Part shown: piece by piece, positions 5,434 to 12,541 of the stretch | Numbering within the stretch: the stretch's first letter is position 1 | Layout: the number at the start of each line of letters is the position of its first letter | Assembly: GCF_002192255.1 (NCBI RefSeq) | Contig: NZ_CP021768.1 | Coordinates: 1,630,001 to 1,694,000, forward strand | Length of the DNA: 64,000 nt | Direction: 5' to 3' | DNA from: Stenotrophomonas sp. WZN-1 | GTDB taxonomy: Bacteria > Pseudomonadota > Gammaproteobacteria > Xanthomonadales > Xanthomonadaceae | The notes under the pieces: generated by a model | What the model was told of the DNA's origin: nothing | What the model saw: the letters and a program-made list of their open reading frames with translations, nothing else | Database searches by the model: none | Position numbers and translations under genes: made by a program

Positions 5434-5808
5434 ATGAAAACGGACGTAATCCAGCGTGAAATCCCAGTGCTATCAAGCCTCCCGCAGCCTCGGATGGCTG
5501 ACGAGAAGACGGTGCGTATGTGTGAGTCCGAGGAAGACGCCATCGCGGTTGGCATCGTCCTCAGCGGCCTGACGCAGGCCGAGATTGCCGCCCGCATGGG
5601 CATCAGCAAGGTCTACCTGACCCTGATGAAGCAGGGCCAGCGAACCATGACCGTGAAGATGCTCTCCCGCTTTTGCTCGGCTACTGGCTGGAACGTCGTT
5701 CGCCAGTACCGGGATCTCCAGATGGCGCTGCGCGTCGCTACCGGCACCCCGCGTGAGGTGGACCGGATTGCGCAGATCGCCTCCCACACCATGAGGAAAG
5801 TCGCGTGA
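5434..5808 (+). CDS. HTH regulator in CII position
   Basis: A 124-residue protein with a central helix-turn-helix (about residues 46-70: LTQAEIAARMGISKVYLTLM). The following helix starts RTMTVKMLSRF. It sits directly after the Cro-like gene and terminator, where lambdoid phages encode CII. It starts with ATG behind GGAAG. It overlaps the next gene as GTGA, beginning a long chain of coupled genes. A CII-like activator role is inferred from position only. Confidence 0.65.
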   Translation: MKTDVIQREIPVLSSLPQPRMADEKTVRMCESEEDAIAVGIVLSGLTQAEIAARMGISKVYLTLMKQGQRTMTVKMLSRFCSATGWNVVRQYRDLQMALRVATGTPREVDRIAQIASHTMRKVA

Positions 5809-6026
5809 GTGCTGATGAATTCGACCGCGCCAGCGAGCGCGAAACCGAGGAGCGTGAGCTGGCAATTCTGGCCCACGTTAACCGTCCTGTATCCGCGCCT
5901 CCGGTCTGCTCCGAGTGCGAGGAACACCCCTGCCACGTGGCAAGCAATGGCGTCGTGTTCCGGTTCTGCTCTGGCTGCAGCGAGGAGTACCTGTGCAACG
6001 AGGAGCATCAGCGGAGCCGTCACTAA
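5805..6026 (+). CDS. Small zinc-binding protein (CxxC pairs)
   Basis: A 73-residue protein with two cysteine pairs that could hold zinc: VCSECEEHPCHV and FRFCSGCSEEYLC. An acidic N-terminal helix (ERETEERELAILAHV) precedes them. The layout recalls small DksA/TraR-like or zinc-ribbon phage proteins but lacks the full DksA signature. GTG start overlapping the previous stop; the stop overlaps the next ATG (TAATG). Confidence 0.55.
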   Translation: MSADEFDRASERETEERELAILAHVNRPVSAPPVCSECEEHPCHVASNGVVFRFCSGCSEEYLCNEEHQRSRH

Positions 6027-6208
6027 TGAAGCACATCGCCAGGGCCATGGACGGCCTGCCCATTCCTGACATTGAGGAACTGCTGGCTGCCCCTCCGCTC
6101 ACCGAGGTGGAACTGGCGCAATTCAACTCTCTGCGTGCTGCCGAAATGGCGCGAGCAGAAAAGCGGCGCATGCCTTCGCCGCAGCTTGACCTTGGGGAGG
6201 TCGCGTAA
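6026..6208 (+). CDS. Small hypothetical protein, 60 aa
   Basis: A 60-residue protein starting MKHIARAMDGLPIPDIEELL with a basic C-terminal stretch (AEMARAEKRRMPSPQLDL). It overlaps both neighbours by one nucleotide (TAATG at each junction). That supports it as a coupled gene upstream of the replication initiator. No domain is recognised. Confidence 0.5.
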   Translation: MKHIARAMDGLPIPDIEELLAAPPLTEVELAQFNSLRAAEMARAEKRRMPSPQLDLGEVA

Positions 6209-6885
6209 TGGCCCGCATTCGGACTATCAAGCCGGAATTTTTCACCAGCGAGGACATTTGCGCACTGTCCCCTATGGCTCGCCTGCTGTACGTCGCGCTG
6301 TGGTGCGAGGCGGACAGGGAGGGGCGCCTCACCTGGAAGCCGCGCACGTTCAAGCTGCGCTATTTCCCGGCTGATGACTGCGACATTGACGCGTTGGCAC
6401 GCGAGCTTGTCGCGTCGGGACTCGTCATTCCTTACGGCGATGGCTTCGCATTCATCCCCAAGTTTGCCGCCCATCAGCACATCAATCCGCGTGAAACGGC
6501 ATCTTCACTGCCAGAACCTGACGCGTCAGAACGCGTCAGTGACGCGTCTCTACGTGTCAGTGACACGCAGGGAGGAAGGGAAGGGAAAGGAAGGGAAGGG
6601 AAGGAACACGCGTCAGGTGACGCGACACGCAAGCGGGCACCCTCGAAAAGCGTTCTTCCCGCTGACTTCGGAATCTCGGCACGTGTCCGGTCATGGGCAT
6701 CCGAGAAGGGGCACGACCGACTGGAGCAACACCTGGAATCCTTCCGGGCCAAAGCCACGGCGAAGGGGTACACCTACGCCGACTGGGACGCTGCGTTCAT
6801 GGAGGCCATCCGGGAGAACTGGGCGAAGCTGCCGACCAAGGTCGTACAGCTGCACCAGGCTGGCGGCGGGAGGCGTGAGCTGTGA
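6208..6885 (+). CDS. Phage replication initiator (O-like)
   Basis: A 225-residue protein. The N-terminal half (MARIRTIKPEFFTSEDICAL, then LLYVALWCEADREGRL) is the winged-helix pattern of phage replication initiators and helicase loaders. A low-complexity linker (about residues 105-145) contains an origin-like repeat cluster at DNA level. The C-terminal part (WDAAFMEAIRENW) resembles the DnaT/primosomal ends of such proteins. It lies immediately upstream of the DnaB-type helicase, overlapping it as GTGA. Initiator plus helicase in this order is the classic phage replication module. Confidence 0.75.
   Translation: MARIRTIKPEFFTSEDICALSPMARLLYVALWCEADREGRLTWKPRTFKLRYFPADDCDIDALARELVASGLVIPYGDGFAFIPKFAAHQHINPRETASSLPEPDASERVSDASLRVSDTQGGREGKGREGKEHASGDATRKRAPSKSVLPADFGISARVRSWASEKGHDRLEQHLESFRAKATAKGYTYADWDAAFMEAIRENWAKLPTKVVQLHQAGGGRREL
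6519..6630. other. Probable phage replication origin (iterons)
   Basis: Within the initiator gene, six or seven copies of a TGACGCGTCA-type palindrome or its variants occur in 112 bp (6519-6528, 6531-6538, 6540-6549, 6552-6559, 6561-6567, 6607-6615, 6618-6627). They are split by an almost pure purine tract (about 6569-6606). Iterons inside the initiator gene's linker are the arrangement of the lambda O gene. No strongly AT-rich unwinding element was seen next to it. Confidence 0.55.
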
Positions 6886-8150
6886 GCGACGTGACCCCCG
6901 CCTTCGCAGAAGAGGCAGTGCTGGGTGGCCTGCTGCTGGAGAACCTGCGATTCCACGACATTGCCCCGCTGATTGGCGCCGACCATTTCACCTCGCGGCA
7001 GCGGTCGGAGCTGTTCGGCCTGATTCGCGACCGTGTGCTGGCTGGCGAGGATGCGGACGCGGTGACCATCGGCGAGTTGTCGCCGGATCACTTCGACATG
7101 GCCCTAAGTCTGGCGGCGAACGTGCCCAGCGCGTCGTCGGTGGTCCTGTACGCCCGGATCGTCCGCGAGAACTGGCGCCGTCGTGAGGCGGTGCAGGCTG
7201 GCCTGCAGCTGGTGTCCAGCGCCAAGGCTGGCGAGGAGGACGCGGTGGACGTGGCGGTGGCGAAGCTGCTCTCGCTGAACGCGACCGTGGCCGACTGCGA
7301 GTTCACCGGCAAGCAGGCGATGCAGCAGGCGTGGAAGGAAGTTGTACGCACTCACGAGAACGGGGGGAACCTCCCGGGCATCACTACCGGCCTGAAGGCC
7401 CTGGATGAGATTCTTGGCGGCTGGCACGACTCCGACCTTACGGTGGTAGGGGGTCGTCCTGCGATGGGCAAGACGGCGTTCCTAGGCGGTTTGGTGGAGG
7501 CTGCCGCTTCGGTCGGAAAGCGACCCGGCGTTATCAGCGCAGAACAGCCCGCCGTGCAGTTGGCACTACGTCGCCTGTCGATGGTTTCCTCGGTGTCGGC
7601 AAGCAGTCTGCGCTCGGGCCAGTTCAACGACGAGGACTGGGGCCTGATGCAGGCGGGCATGGCAAAGGCTCTGCCGCGTGACATGTGGATCTATGACCGG
7701 TCCGCCGTGACGTTGGACGAACTGATTGGCGTTGCCCGGAAGTGGAAGCACGCCAATGACATTGGGATCTTGTTCATCGACTACGCCCAGCGCATCCGCG
7801 TTCCGCGAGCCGACCGCATCACCGAGGTGTCGCTGGTCGCGCAGGGCATGAAGGATCTGGCCCGCTCGCTGAACATTCCGGTGGTGTCTCTGGCCCAGGT
7901 CGTGAAGGGTGTCGAGACGCGCAACGACAAGCGCCCGAACGCTGGCGACCTTGCCAACAGTGACGAGCTGACCCGCGAGGCGGATCAGATCCTGATGCTG
8001 TACCGCGATGAAGTTTACAACCGCGACTCGCCGGACAAGGGCGTGGCTGAGGTTCTGATCGAAAAGAACCGCCACGGGCCGACCGGGTTCAAGAAGGTCG
8101 CTTTCCTGAGCGAAACGATGCGGTTCGCCGACCTTGGGAGGGACTTCTGA
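6882..8150 (+). CDS. Replicative DNA helicase, DnaB-like
   Basis: A 422-residue helicase. The N-terminal domain has the DnaB pattern EEAVLGGLLLENLRF. The RecA-like core carries Walker A (GGRPAMGKTAF, about residue 191), Walker B (GILFIDYAQ, about residue 295) and the C-terminal RHGPTG motif of DnaB helicases. It unwinds DNA at the phage fork. It is somewhat shorter than host DnaB (about 460-470). GTG start overlapping the initiator stop; the stop overlaps the next start (TGATG). Confidence 0.92.
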   Translation: MSDVTPAFAEEAVLGGLLLENLRFHDIAPLIGADHFTSRQRSELFGLIRDRVLAGEDADAVTIGELSPDHFDMALSLAANVPSASSVVLYARIVRENWRRREAVQAGLQLVSSAKAGEEDAVDVAVAKLLSLNATVADCEFTGKQAMQQAWKEVVRTHENGGNLPGITTGLKALDEILGGWHDSDLTVVGGRPAMGKTAFLGGLVEAAASVGKRPGVISAEQPAVQLALRRLSMVSSVSASSLRSGQFNDEDWGLMQAGMAKALPRDMWIYDRSAVTLDELIGVARKWKHANDIGILFIDYAQRIRVPRADRITEVSLVAQGMKDLARSLNIPVVSLAQVVKGVETRNDKRPNAGDLANSDELTREADQILMLYRDEVYNRDSPDKGVAEVLIEKNRHGPTGFKKVAFLSETMRFADLGRDF

Positions 8151-8329
8151 TGCCCTCCGCAATCGAACTAGAGCGCGCCAGCCAGACCGGCCGGTGGATG
8201 CGCGACGCACACAAGGACCGCAACTCGGTCCCGCTCTACGCCATGGGCGAGGACGGACTGGAGCTTCGCCGGGCTTGGCTGTCTGGCTGGGACGAACGAG
8301 ACGAGCAGATCAGGAGGAACAGGAAATGA
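8150..8329 (+). CDS. Small RMF/CrpP-like protein
   Basis: A 59-residue protein ending in LRRAWLSGWDERDEQIRR. It resembles ribosome modulation factor/CrpP-like small proteins, which end in a W-x2-GW helix after an ARxxG-type start. Ribosome hibernation or a phage-specific use of the fold is possible; this is a similarity judged by eye. It is coupled to the helicase by a one-base overlap and to the next small ORF by ATGA. Confidence 0.5.
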   Translation: MPSAIELERASQTGRWMRDAHKDRNSVPLYAMGEDGLELRRAWLSGWDERDEQIRRNRK

Positions 8330-8421
8330 GCAAGTTCTTTGCGTTCGTGAGGATTTCTGCGTCTACACCAGCTCCCGCAGTGAAATTCCACTCGGCGGCA
8401 TGGATTGGGGGTGAGAAATGA
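8326..8421 (+). CDS. Very small ORF, possible leader peptide, 31 aa
   Basis: A 31-residue ORF starting MSKFFAFVRISAS, with a strong AGGAGG about 8 nt before the ATG and ATGA overlaps on both sides. The first 14 bases after the start are identical to those of the next gene (both begin MSKFF). This suggests a local duplication in which this copy decayed or became a leader peptide. Confidence 0.35.
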   Translation: MSKFFAFVRISASTPAPAVKFHSAAWIGGEK

Positions 8422-8684
8422 GCAAGTTCTTCGTGGGGCAGAGGGTGCGCATCAAGTTGTCGGGCGAGTTCCCGCATCTGGCCGGCACTGAGGCAAGGAT
8501 CATCGGCGATGGAATCGTGGGAAGTGACCCTGTTTGGGAAATCAGCGCTGCTGGCGAGGACGACTGGTACGTCGAGAAATACCAGGCTCCATTCGTGCTC
8601 GACCCCATCCTCCCCGAAGGGTCAGCCCCGAGCGAGTTCACCTTCCAGCAGCTGATGGACAATCTGCAGGAGGTGATGGCGTGA
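8418..8684 (+). CDS. Hypothetical phage protein, 88 aa
   Basis: An 88-residue protein starting MSKFFVGQRVRIKLSGEFPHL. This looks like an SH3-like or KOW-like beta start (FVGQRVRI...GTEARIIGD). It is followed by WEISAAGEDDWYVEKYQAPF and a C-terminal helix. Such short SH3-like phage proteins usually have unknown roles. It overlaps the ninB-like gene as GTGA. Confidence 0.55.
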   Translation: MSKFFVGQRVRIKLSGEFPHLAGTEARIIGDGIVGSDPVWEISAAGEDDWYVEKYQAPFVLDPILPEGSAPSEFTFQQLMDNLQEVMA

Positions 8685-9133
8685 AGCTCATCATCAACTC
8701 CGAGACCGCCCTGCAGTCGGCAGTCGGTCAGCTCCGCGAGCAGTTCAAAGAGCGCAAGTACCTGACGGTGAGCATCACGCACGGGAAGGCGCGGAGCCTG
8801 GACCAGAATGCGATCAGCCATGCGTGGTACGAGCAGGTTGCCCGCGAGCTTCGCGAGGACACGCCCCTAGGCGTCAAGGCCTTCTGCAAGCTGACCATGG
8901 GCGTGCCGATCCTCCGCGCCGAGGACGACGAGTTCCGCGCCAAGTACGACAAGGCGGTGAAGCCGATGGCCTACGAGGACAAGTTGATCCTGATGGAGTG
9001 GTTCCCGGTTACGTCGCTGATGACCACTCCGCAGCTTTCGCAGTACCTGGAATCAGTCCAGCGCCATTACCAGAGGCTTGGCGTGTGGTTGGAGTTCCCC
9101 GAGCCGCAGAACAAGCAGAGGGTAGCAGCATGA
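8681..9133 (+). CDS. ninB: NinB family recombination protein
   Basis: A 150-residue protein, close to lambda NinB/Orf (146 aa). It shows the family features KYLTVSITHGKARSLDQNA near the start, AFCKLTMGVPILRAED in the middle and TTPQLSQYLESVQRHYQRLG near the end. NinB binds single-stranded DNA and helps phage recombination in place of host RecFOR. It lies among other recombination genes. It starts with GTG overlapping the previous stop; the 3' end overlaps the next gene as ATGA. Confidence 0.85.
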   Translation: MKLIINSETALQSAVGQLREQFKERKYLTVSITHGKARSLDQNAISHAWYEQVARELREDTPLGVKAFCKLTMGVPILRAEDDEFRAKYDKAVKPMAYEDKLILMEWFPVTSLMTTPQLSQYLESVQRHYQRLGVWLEFPEPQNKQRVAA

Positions 9134-9393
9134 GGATGTGGAATGTGGAGCTTACTTACGTAGCTGTTGTCTGCGCCGAGGACGAGGATATTGCTACCGA
9201 TATTGCGAGTGATCTCGCCAGAGATATCGTTCGCGACTCGTCGGGCCCACTCCTTGGTGCGACACACGAAATCAAAGAGAAGTCCGATTTCAGGGATGGG
9301 TGGGATGGTCGATGCATTGCCTATGGCGGGGATGGAAATACCAGGATCGAACAGATGCGGCCTGAGTTAGGGTCAAGCGGAGACGCAGCATGA
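9130..9393 (+). CDS. Hypothetical protein, 87 aa
   Basis: An 87-residue protein with an N-terminal strand (MWNVELTYVAVVCAEDED) and an acidic helix (IATDIASDLARDIVRD). Overall it looks like a small alpha/beta domain. It is coupled by ATGA at both ends. No family is recognised. Confidence 0.5.
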   Translation: MRMWNVELTYVAVVCAEDEDIATDIASDLARDIVRDSSGPLLGATHEIKEKSDFRDGWDGRCIAYGGDGNTRIEQMRPELGSSGDAA

Positions 9394-9716
9394 ACCTCGA
9401 ACAGATCGACACCAGCACTACGGCGGGGAAGGCCGAGGTTATGCGGCTTGCGGCTGAGGGGCGGAGGGTCGCGCTGCGTGGCATATGGAGCACTGAGCCC
9501 TTCTATGAGATGGGGGATGGTTACGAGATTTGCTGGAATTGGGAATCGACTATCTACGCCATCATCTCCGAGCCGGTTGGGCCAGAGGAGGTGTGGTTGG
9601 TGATCGATCACAGTATGGATGCCCTGACAGAAGCGTCTGCGAAGTCGTATGCCGAGGCGCATGGCTTGCAGGTAGTGCGTTACCGCCGCGCCGACCTCGC
9701 CGGGGAGAAGCAGTGA
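9390..9716 (+). CDS. Hypothetical phage protein, 108 aa
   Basis: A 108-residue protein. Features visible are GKAEVMRLAAEGRRVALRG, a Trp-rich middle (DGYEICWNWESTIYAI) and a C-terminal SYAEAHGLQVVRY. The layout resembles small phage proteins of unknown function found near NinB. ATGA overlap upstream and TGATG overlap downstream. Confidence 0.5.
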   Translation: MNLEQIDTSTTAGKAEVMRLAAEGRRVALRGIWSTEPFYEMGDGYEICWNWESTIYAIISEPVGPEEVWLVIDHSMDALTEASAKSYAEAHGLQVVRYRRADLAGEKQ

Positions 9717-10006
9717 TGACTGAGCCGAATGTAACAGGCCTTTCCTGGGCCGATTACTGGATGGGGCGCGGACAACCCGACGTTTCCCACGACTTCGACG
9801 CATTCGCTCGCGCCGAAGCTTGGGCGCTCCAGAGATTCACGCCGCCCGAGGGCTACGTGCTGGTGCCGGTGGAGCCGACTGAGGCGATGTTAAGAGCGGG
9901 TGGCTGGGTTGAGCCGCCAGACGCGAACGGGCAGCAGTGCATCGAGAAGCAAGGCGCCGCTCAGTGCTGGAAGCTGATGATGAACGCCCGCCCGGAGGTG
10001 CCGTAA
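9716..10006 (+). CDS. Hypothetical phage protein, 96 aa
   Basis: A 96-residue protein whose centre PPEGYVLVPVEPTEAMLRAGGW matches a recurrent motif in phage early proteins, often near DUF551-like genes. The C-terminus (CWKLMMNARPEVP) completes that pattern. The ATG at 9716 is chosen because it overlaps the previous stop (TGATG) and has GGGGAG upstream. Role unknown. Confidence 0.6.
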   Translation: MTEPNVTGLSWADYWMGRGQPDVSHDFDAFARAEAWALQRFTPPEGYVLVPVEPTEAMLRAGGWVEPPDANGQQCIEKQGAAQCWKLMMNARPEVP

Positions 10007-10179
10007 TGGACTTCTCCGACTACAAGACCAAGGCCGAGTACGCCTATCCGTTCAATCAGGGCTATTCGGCACGACTGTCTGGCAAGCCGATCTCCGACAA
10101 TCCATTCATCGGCAAGCCTGGGATTGCGTGGACGGCTGGATGGGATCAGGCCAACGAGGACGACCGGAGGGTGTCATGA
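10006..10179 (+). CDS. Small RMF-like protein, 57 aa
   Basis: A 57-residue protein with FNQGYSARLSG near the middle and NPFIGKPGIAWTAGWDQA near the end. This is the spacing of ribosome modulation factor-like proteins (G-x2-A-x3-G, then W-x2-GW). It is the second such protein in the operon. One-base overlap with the gene before and ATGA with the gene after. Confidence 0.5.
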   Translation: MDFSDYKTKAEYAYPFNQGYSARLSGKPISDNPFIGKPGIAWTAGWDQANEDDRRVS

Positions 10180-10625
10180 GGCGCGCTATCGGAAAGCCGA
10201 ACAAGCTGGAACAGGCGTATCAGGATGCGGCCCGCTCGCTGGGCTGCGTGGTGTGCCGGTGGCGGATCAAGCATGGGATGCAGCGGGAGGGAGTGGGACA
10301 GTGCGGCCATACCCGTGTCCATCATCGTAACGTCGGGGACCTCCACGGCCAGCGGCAGATCGGACAGTGGGCGGTCGTGTCGCTGGGCGACTGGCACCAC
10401 GACGGCATTCCGGTGATGTTCTGGGGCGACGACGAAATGCGGGAAGTGTTCGGCCCGTCGTTCAAGTTCGCAAAGGACTTCCGTTGCTGGACCGCCGATG
10501 TGCTGCCTGATGTTCCGTTCCGTGGGACCGAGGCATGGCAGGAGGTGCAGGACCAATACCTGCGGGAGGTTGGCTACGGCGAGCTGGTGGATGCAATCAG
10601 GGCCGAGTGCCGGGAGGCTGCGTGA
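10176..10625 (+). CDS. Ref-like HNH nuclease
   Basis: A 149-residue protein with zinc/HNH-like elements: LGCVVCRW near residue 20, CGHTRVHHRN near residue 43, LGDWHHDGIPV near residue 72 and FGPSFKFAKDF near residue 92. This order matches the Ref family (phage P1 Ref, a RecA-dependent HNH nuclease that cuts at displacement loops). It sits with NinB and a PD-(D/E)xK nuclease. A generic HNH recombination nuclease is the fallback. Confidence 0.65.
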   Translation: MRRAIGKPNKLEQAYQDAARSLGCVVCRWRIKHGMQREGVGQCGHTRVHHRNVGDLHGQRQIGQWAVVSLGDWHHDGIPVMFWGDDEMREVFGPSFKFAKDFRCWTADVLPDVPFRGTEAWQEVQDQYLREVGYGELVDAIRAECREAA

Positions 10626-10840
10626 AGATCGAAGGAACTACGATTGAGTGCACATGGCTCCCGGAGACAGAGTTTTGTGTCATGTGGGATGGCAAGCCAA
10701 TCGATGACAAGGAGCGAGCGCAGAAGACTTGGTGGGTCCGTTTCAATGAGGACGGGAGTTGGGAGTCTATGCGAGGGTTCTGGAAGGATATGCCATATCA
10801 GACTAGAGGTAAGAGAACTTTGCGCTGGATGCATCCATGA
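10622..10840 (+). CDS. Hypothetical protein, 72 aa
   Basis: A 72-residue protein, Trp-rich and beta-like (TIECTWLPETEFCVMWDGK, WWVRFNEDGSWESM). It starts with GTG overlapping the Ref-like stop and overlaps the next nuclease gene by 4 nt. No family is recognised. Confidence 0.5.
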   Translation: MKIEGTTIECTWLPETEFCVMWDGKPIDDKERAQKTWWVRFNEDGSWESMRGFWKDMPYQTRGKRTLRWMHP

Positions 10841-11274
10841 CTGGCGCCTACTCAAGATCAAAGGGCGCCCGAGCCGAGCGGGAGCTGTGCGCCCTCCTGC
10901 GCGAATACCTAGGCGTCGAGGCCACCCGCCAGTACAAGCAATACGCACAGGCACAGCACGGAGACATTGAGGAACTTATTGGCCCGTACCTGATCGAGTG
11001 CAAGAACCAGGCGCGGATCACGCTGGGTCCGTGGTGGGAGCAAGCGCGGGCGGCAGCACAGGCGCGCAGGGCAATCCCTTGCGTCGCCTACCGCCTCCCC
11101 AATCGCGGCCTGTACGACCGTTGGAGGTTTGTGGTCCCGCTGAACGAGGCATGGAGTGCCGGGCAAGACTGGAAAGATTCTTTCCGATACACGGCAGACG
11201 TTGGCCTTGAGGGCTTCGCGCTGCTGGTCCGTGAATTCCTATCTCAGGGGGTAAAGTGCGATGGACGTTCGTGA
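10837..11274 (+). CDS. PD-(D/E)xK nuclease, Hjc-like resolvase
   Basis: A 145-residue protein with a PD-(D/E)xK active-site layout. A conserved Glu lies in KGARAERELCALL, then HGDI (Asp), then YLIECKNQ (E-x-K). The order KGxxAERE, GDI and xECK is that of archaeal-type Holliday junction resolvases and related phage nucleases. A role in resolving recombination or packaging branches is inferred. It overlaps the next gene by 14 nt. Confidence 0.65.
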   Translation: MTGAYSRSKGARAERELCALLREYLGVEATRQYKQYAQAQHGDIEELIGPYLIECKNQARITLGPWWEQARAAAQARRAIPCVAYRLPNRGLYDRWRFVVPLNEAWSAGQDWKDSFRYTADVGLEGFALLVREFLSQGVKCDGRS

Positions 11275-11950
11275 GAAGCTGGCAAGGTTGAACCCGACCA
11301 CCGTCAAGTTCGATACGGGCCACGGTGGCGTTGCGGAGCTTACCAATCAGGACATTGCGGCGGCGCTGGCGTTTGTGCCGCAGGGATTGGGACGAGAGGT
11401 TCTTGAGGCTTGCTGGTGGCCCTGGGGCGCGGCGATCCGTGCCAACGGGCTGCGCAACTCTGTCATGGCAGTAGTAGGCCCGGAGCTTACTCGTCAGTCG
11501 CGCCGGGTGTCGCAGGCGAGCCTTGACCTCCAGCTGGCCGAGGCAGCCATTCTTTGGGGTGGTAACTCAGTGAGCGCAGAGGCGCGGGCAGAAGTTGACC
11601 GCTGCCGTTCCAGGCTGGCCGTCGTGCGTGGCGAGTGCTGGCCGAACAATACAGCTGAGCGCTTGCCGCTGATTGCCAAGGCCATCGTTAGTGAAATCCA
11701 TGGGCACCGCTGCACCAACTGCAATGGAACCGGCAAGGATCGTGGAGAGAACTCGGTATGCAGGTCCTGTGAGGGCAGCGGCAATGCCAAGATCCTTGAC
11801 GCATGGCGTGCCGCCGCGATCAAGGTGGATCCGTCCGACTTCCCTAAGCGCTGGAAGCGGGTCTATGAGTGGCTTTTCGTAAAGATGCGAGATGCCGAGG
11901 CCGAGGCCGGCAGAGCCCTTGAGGCGGCACTGAGGAGGGAGGCTGCCTAA
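11261..11950 (+). CDS. DnaJ-type zinc finger protein, Q-antiterminator position
   Basis: A 229-residue protein. Residues of about 149-172 form a double CxxCxGxG zinc finger (CTNCNGTGKD then CRSCEGSG), flanked by basic helices and ending in a charged helix (AEAEAGRALEAALRREA). It is the last DNA-binding-looking gene before the late genes. Some phage Q-type antiterminators (phage 82 type) carry a similar zinc finger, so antitermination of late transcription is a reasonable inference. The several terminators in the late region fit this. Confidence 0.5.
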   Translation: MDVREKLARLNPTTVKFDTGHGGVAELTNQDIAAALAFVPQGLGREVLEACWWPWGAAIRANGLRNSVMAVVGPELTRQSRRVSQASLDLQLAEAAILWGGNSVSAEARAEVDRCRSRLAVVRGECWPNNTAERLPLIAKAIVSEIHGHRCTNCNGTGKDRGENSVCRSCEGSGNAKILDAWRAAAIKVDPSDFPKRWKRVYEWLFVKMRDAEAEAGRALEAALRREAA

Positions 11951-12477
11951 TGTTCATTTTCAGTGAGAGCCGCCTTGAACGGGTGGAGGCCGCAAGGATC
12001 ATGCGGGAGCTTGATCCAAAAGAGTGCTGCCTCTATGTGATGTTTGCCAAGGATGGCGAAGGACCCATGTACATAAAGGTTGGAATCAGTGAGTGCCCAG
12101 GTAAGCGGGCGAGGCATGTCCAAACCGGTTGCCCCATCCCAATTCGCAGGGTGATTGCGTTCCGTTGCAGTAGTCGCCGGACCGCCAGGAGTGCCGAGAT
12201 GGCAATGCATGAGGCAATGAAGGAGCACTCAGCCACCGGGGAATGGTTCCGGTTGGAGTGGGGGCAAGAGGCAAAGGACTCTCTGCACGCGTTGATCGAA
12301 AAGGTCATGGATGCAATTGGCGGAGTCGACCTAAAGGATGTGACCGACGAAGACACCCGTGTTGCTGTCAGGAAGAAGCAAGAGACCTGGGAGTCTGCGC
12401 AGAAGAAGGCAAAGGTGGCTGCCTACAACAAGTACCGTCTAACAGTGGAGTTGCGCGCTCCACTTCGAGTCGCATAA
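11950..12477 (+). CDS. T5orf172/GIY-YIG domain protein
   Basis: A 175-residue protein. A YVMFAKDGEGPMYIKVGISECPGK-type strand and turn, then RRVIAF and E-x7-KEHSATGEWFRL, follow the T5orf172 (Mug113) branch of the GIY-YIG fold. Its C-terminal half is a basic helical tail (RKKQETWESAQKKAKV). Such proteins are presumed DNA nucleases or DNA binders. It ends the early coupled operon; a terminator follows. Confidence 0.65.
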   Translation: MFIFSESRLERVEAARIMRELDPKECCLYVMFAKDGEGPMYIKVGISECPGKRARHVQTGCPIPIRRVIAFRCSSRRTARSAEMAMHEAMKEHSATGEWFRLEWGQEAKDSLHALIEKVMDAIGGVDLKDVTDEDTRVAVRKKQETWESAQKKAKVAAYNKYRLTVELRAPLRVA

Positions 12478-12500
12478 TTTCATATCATCGCGCACGACCC

Positions 12501-12528
12501 ACGCCCCGGCACCCGCTGGGGCGTTTTT
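12501..12528 (+). terminator. Terminator at early/late boundary
   Basis: A 7-bp GC stem (ACGCCCC with GGGGCGT) with a 10-nt loop and a T5 run. The T run leads straight into TTGGAG, the ribosome-binding site of the next gene. The downstream gene therefore needs read-through, antitermination or a very short transcript. Confidence 0.7.
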
Positions 12529-12541
12529 GTTGGAGCAGACC

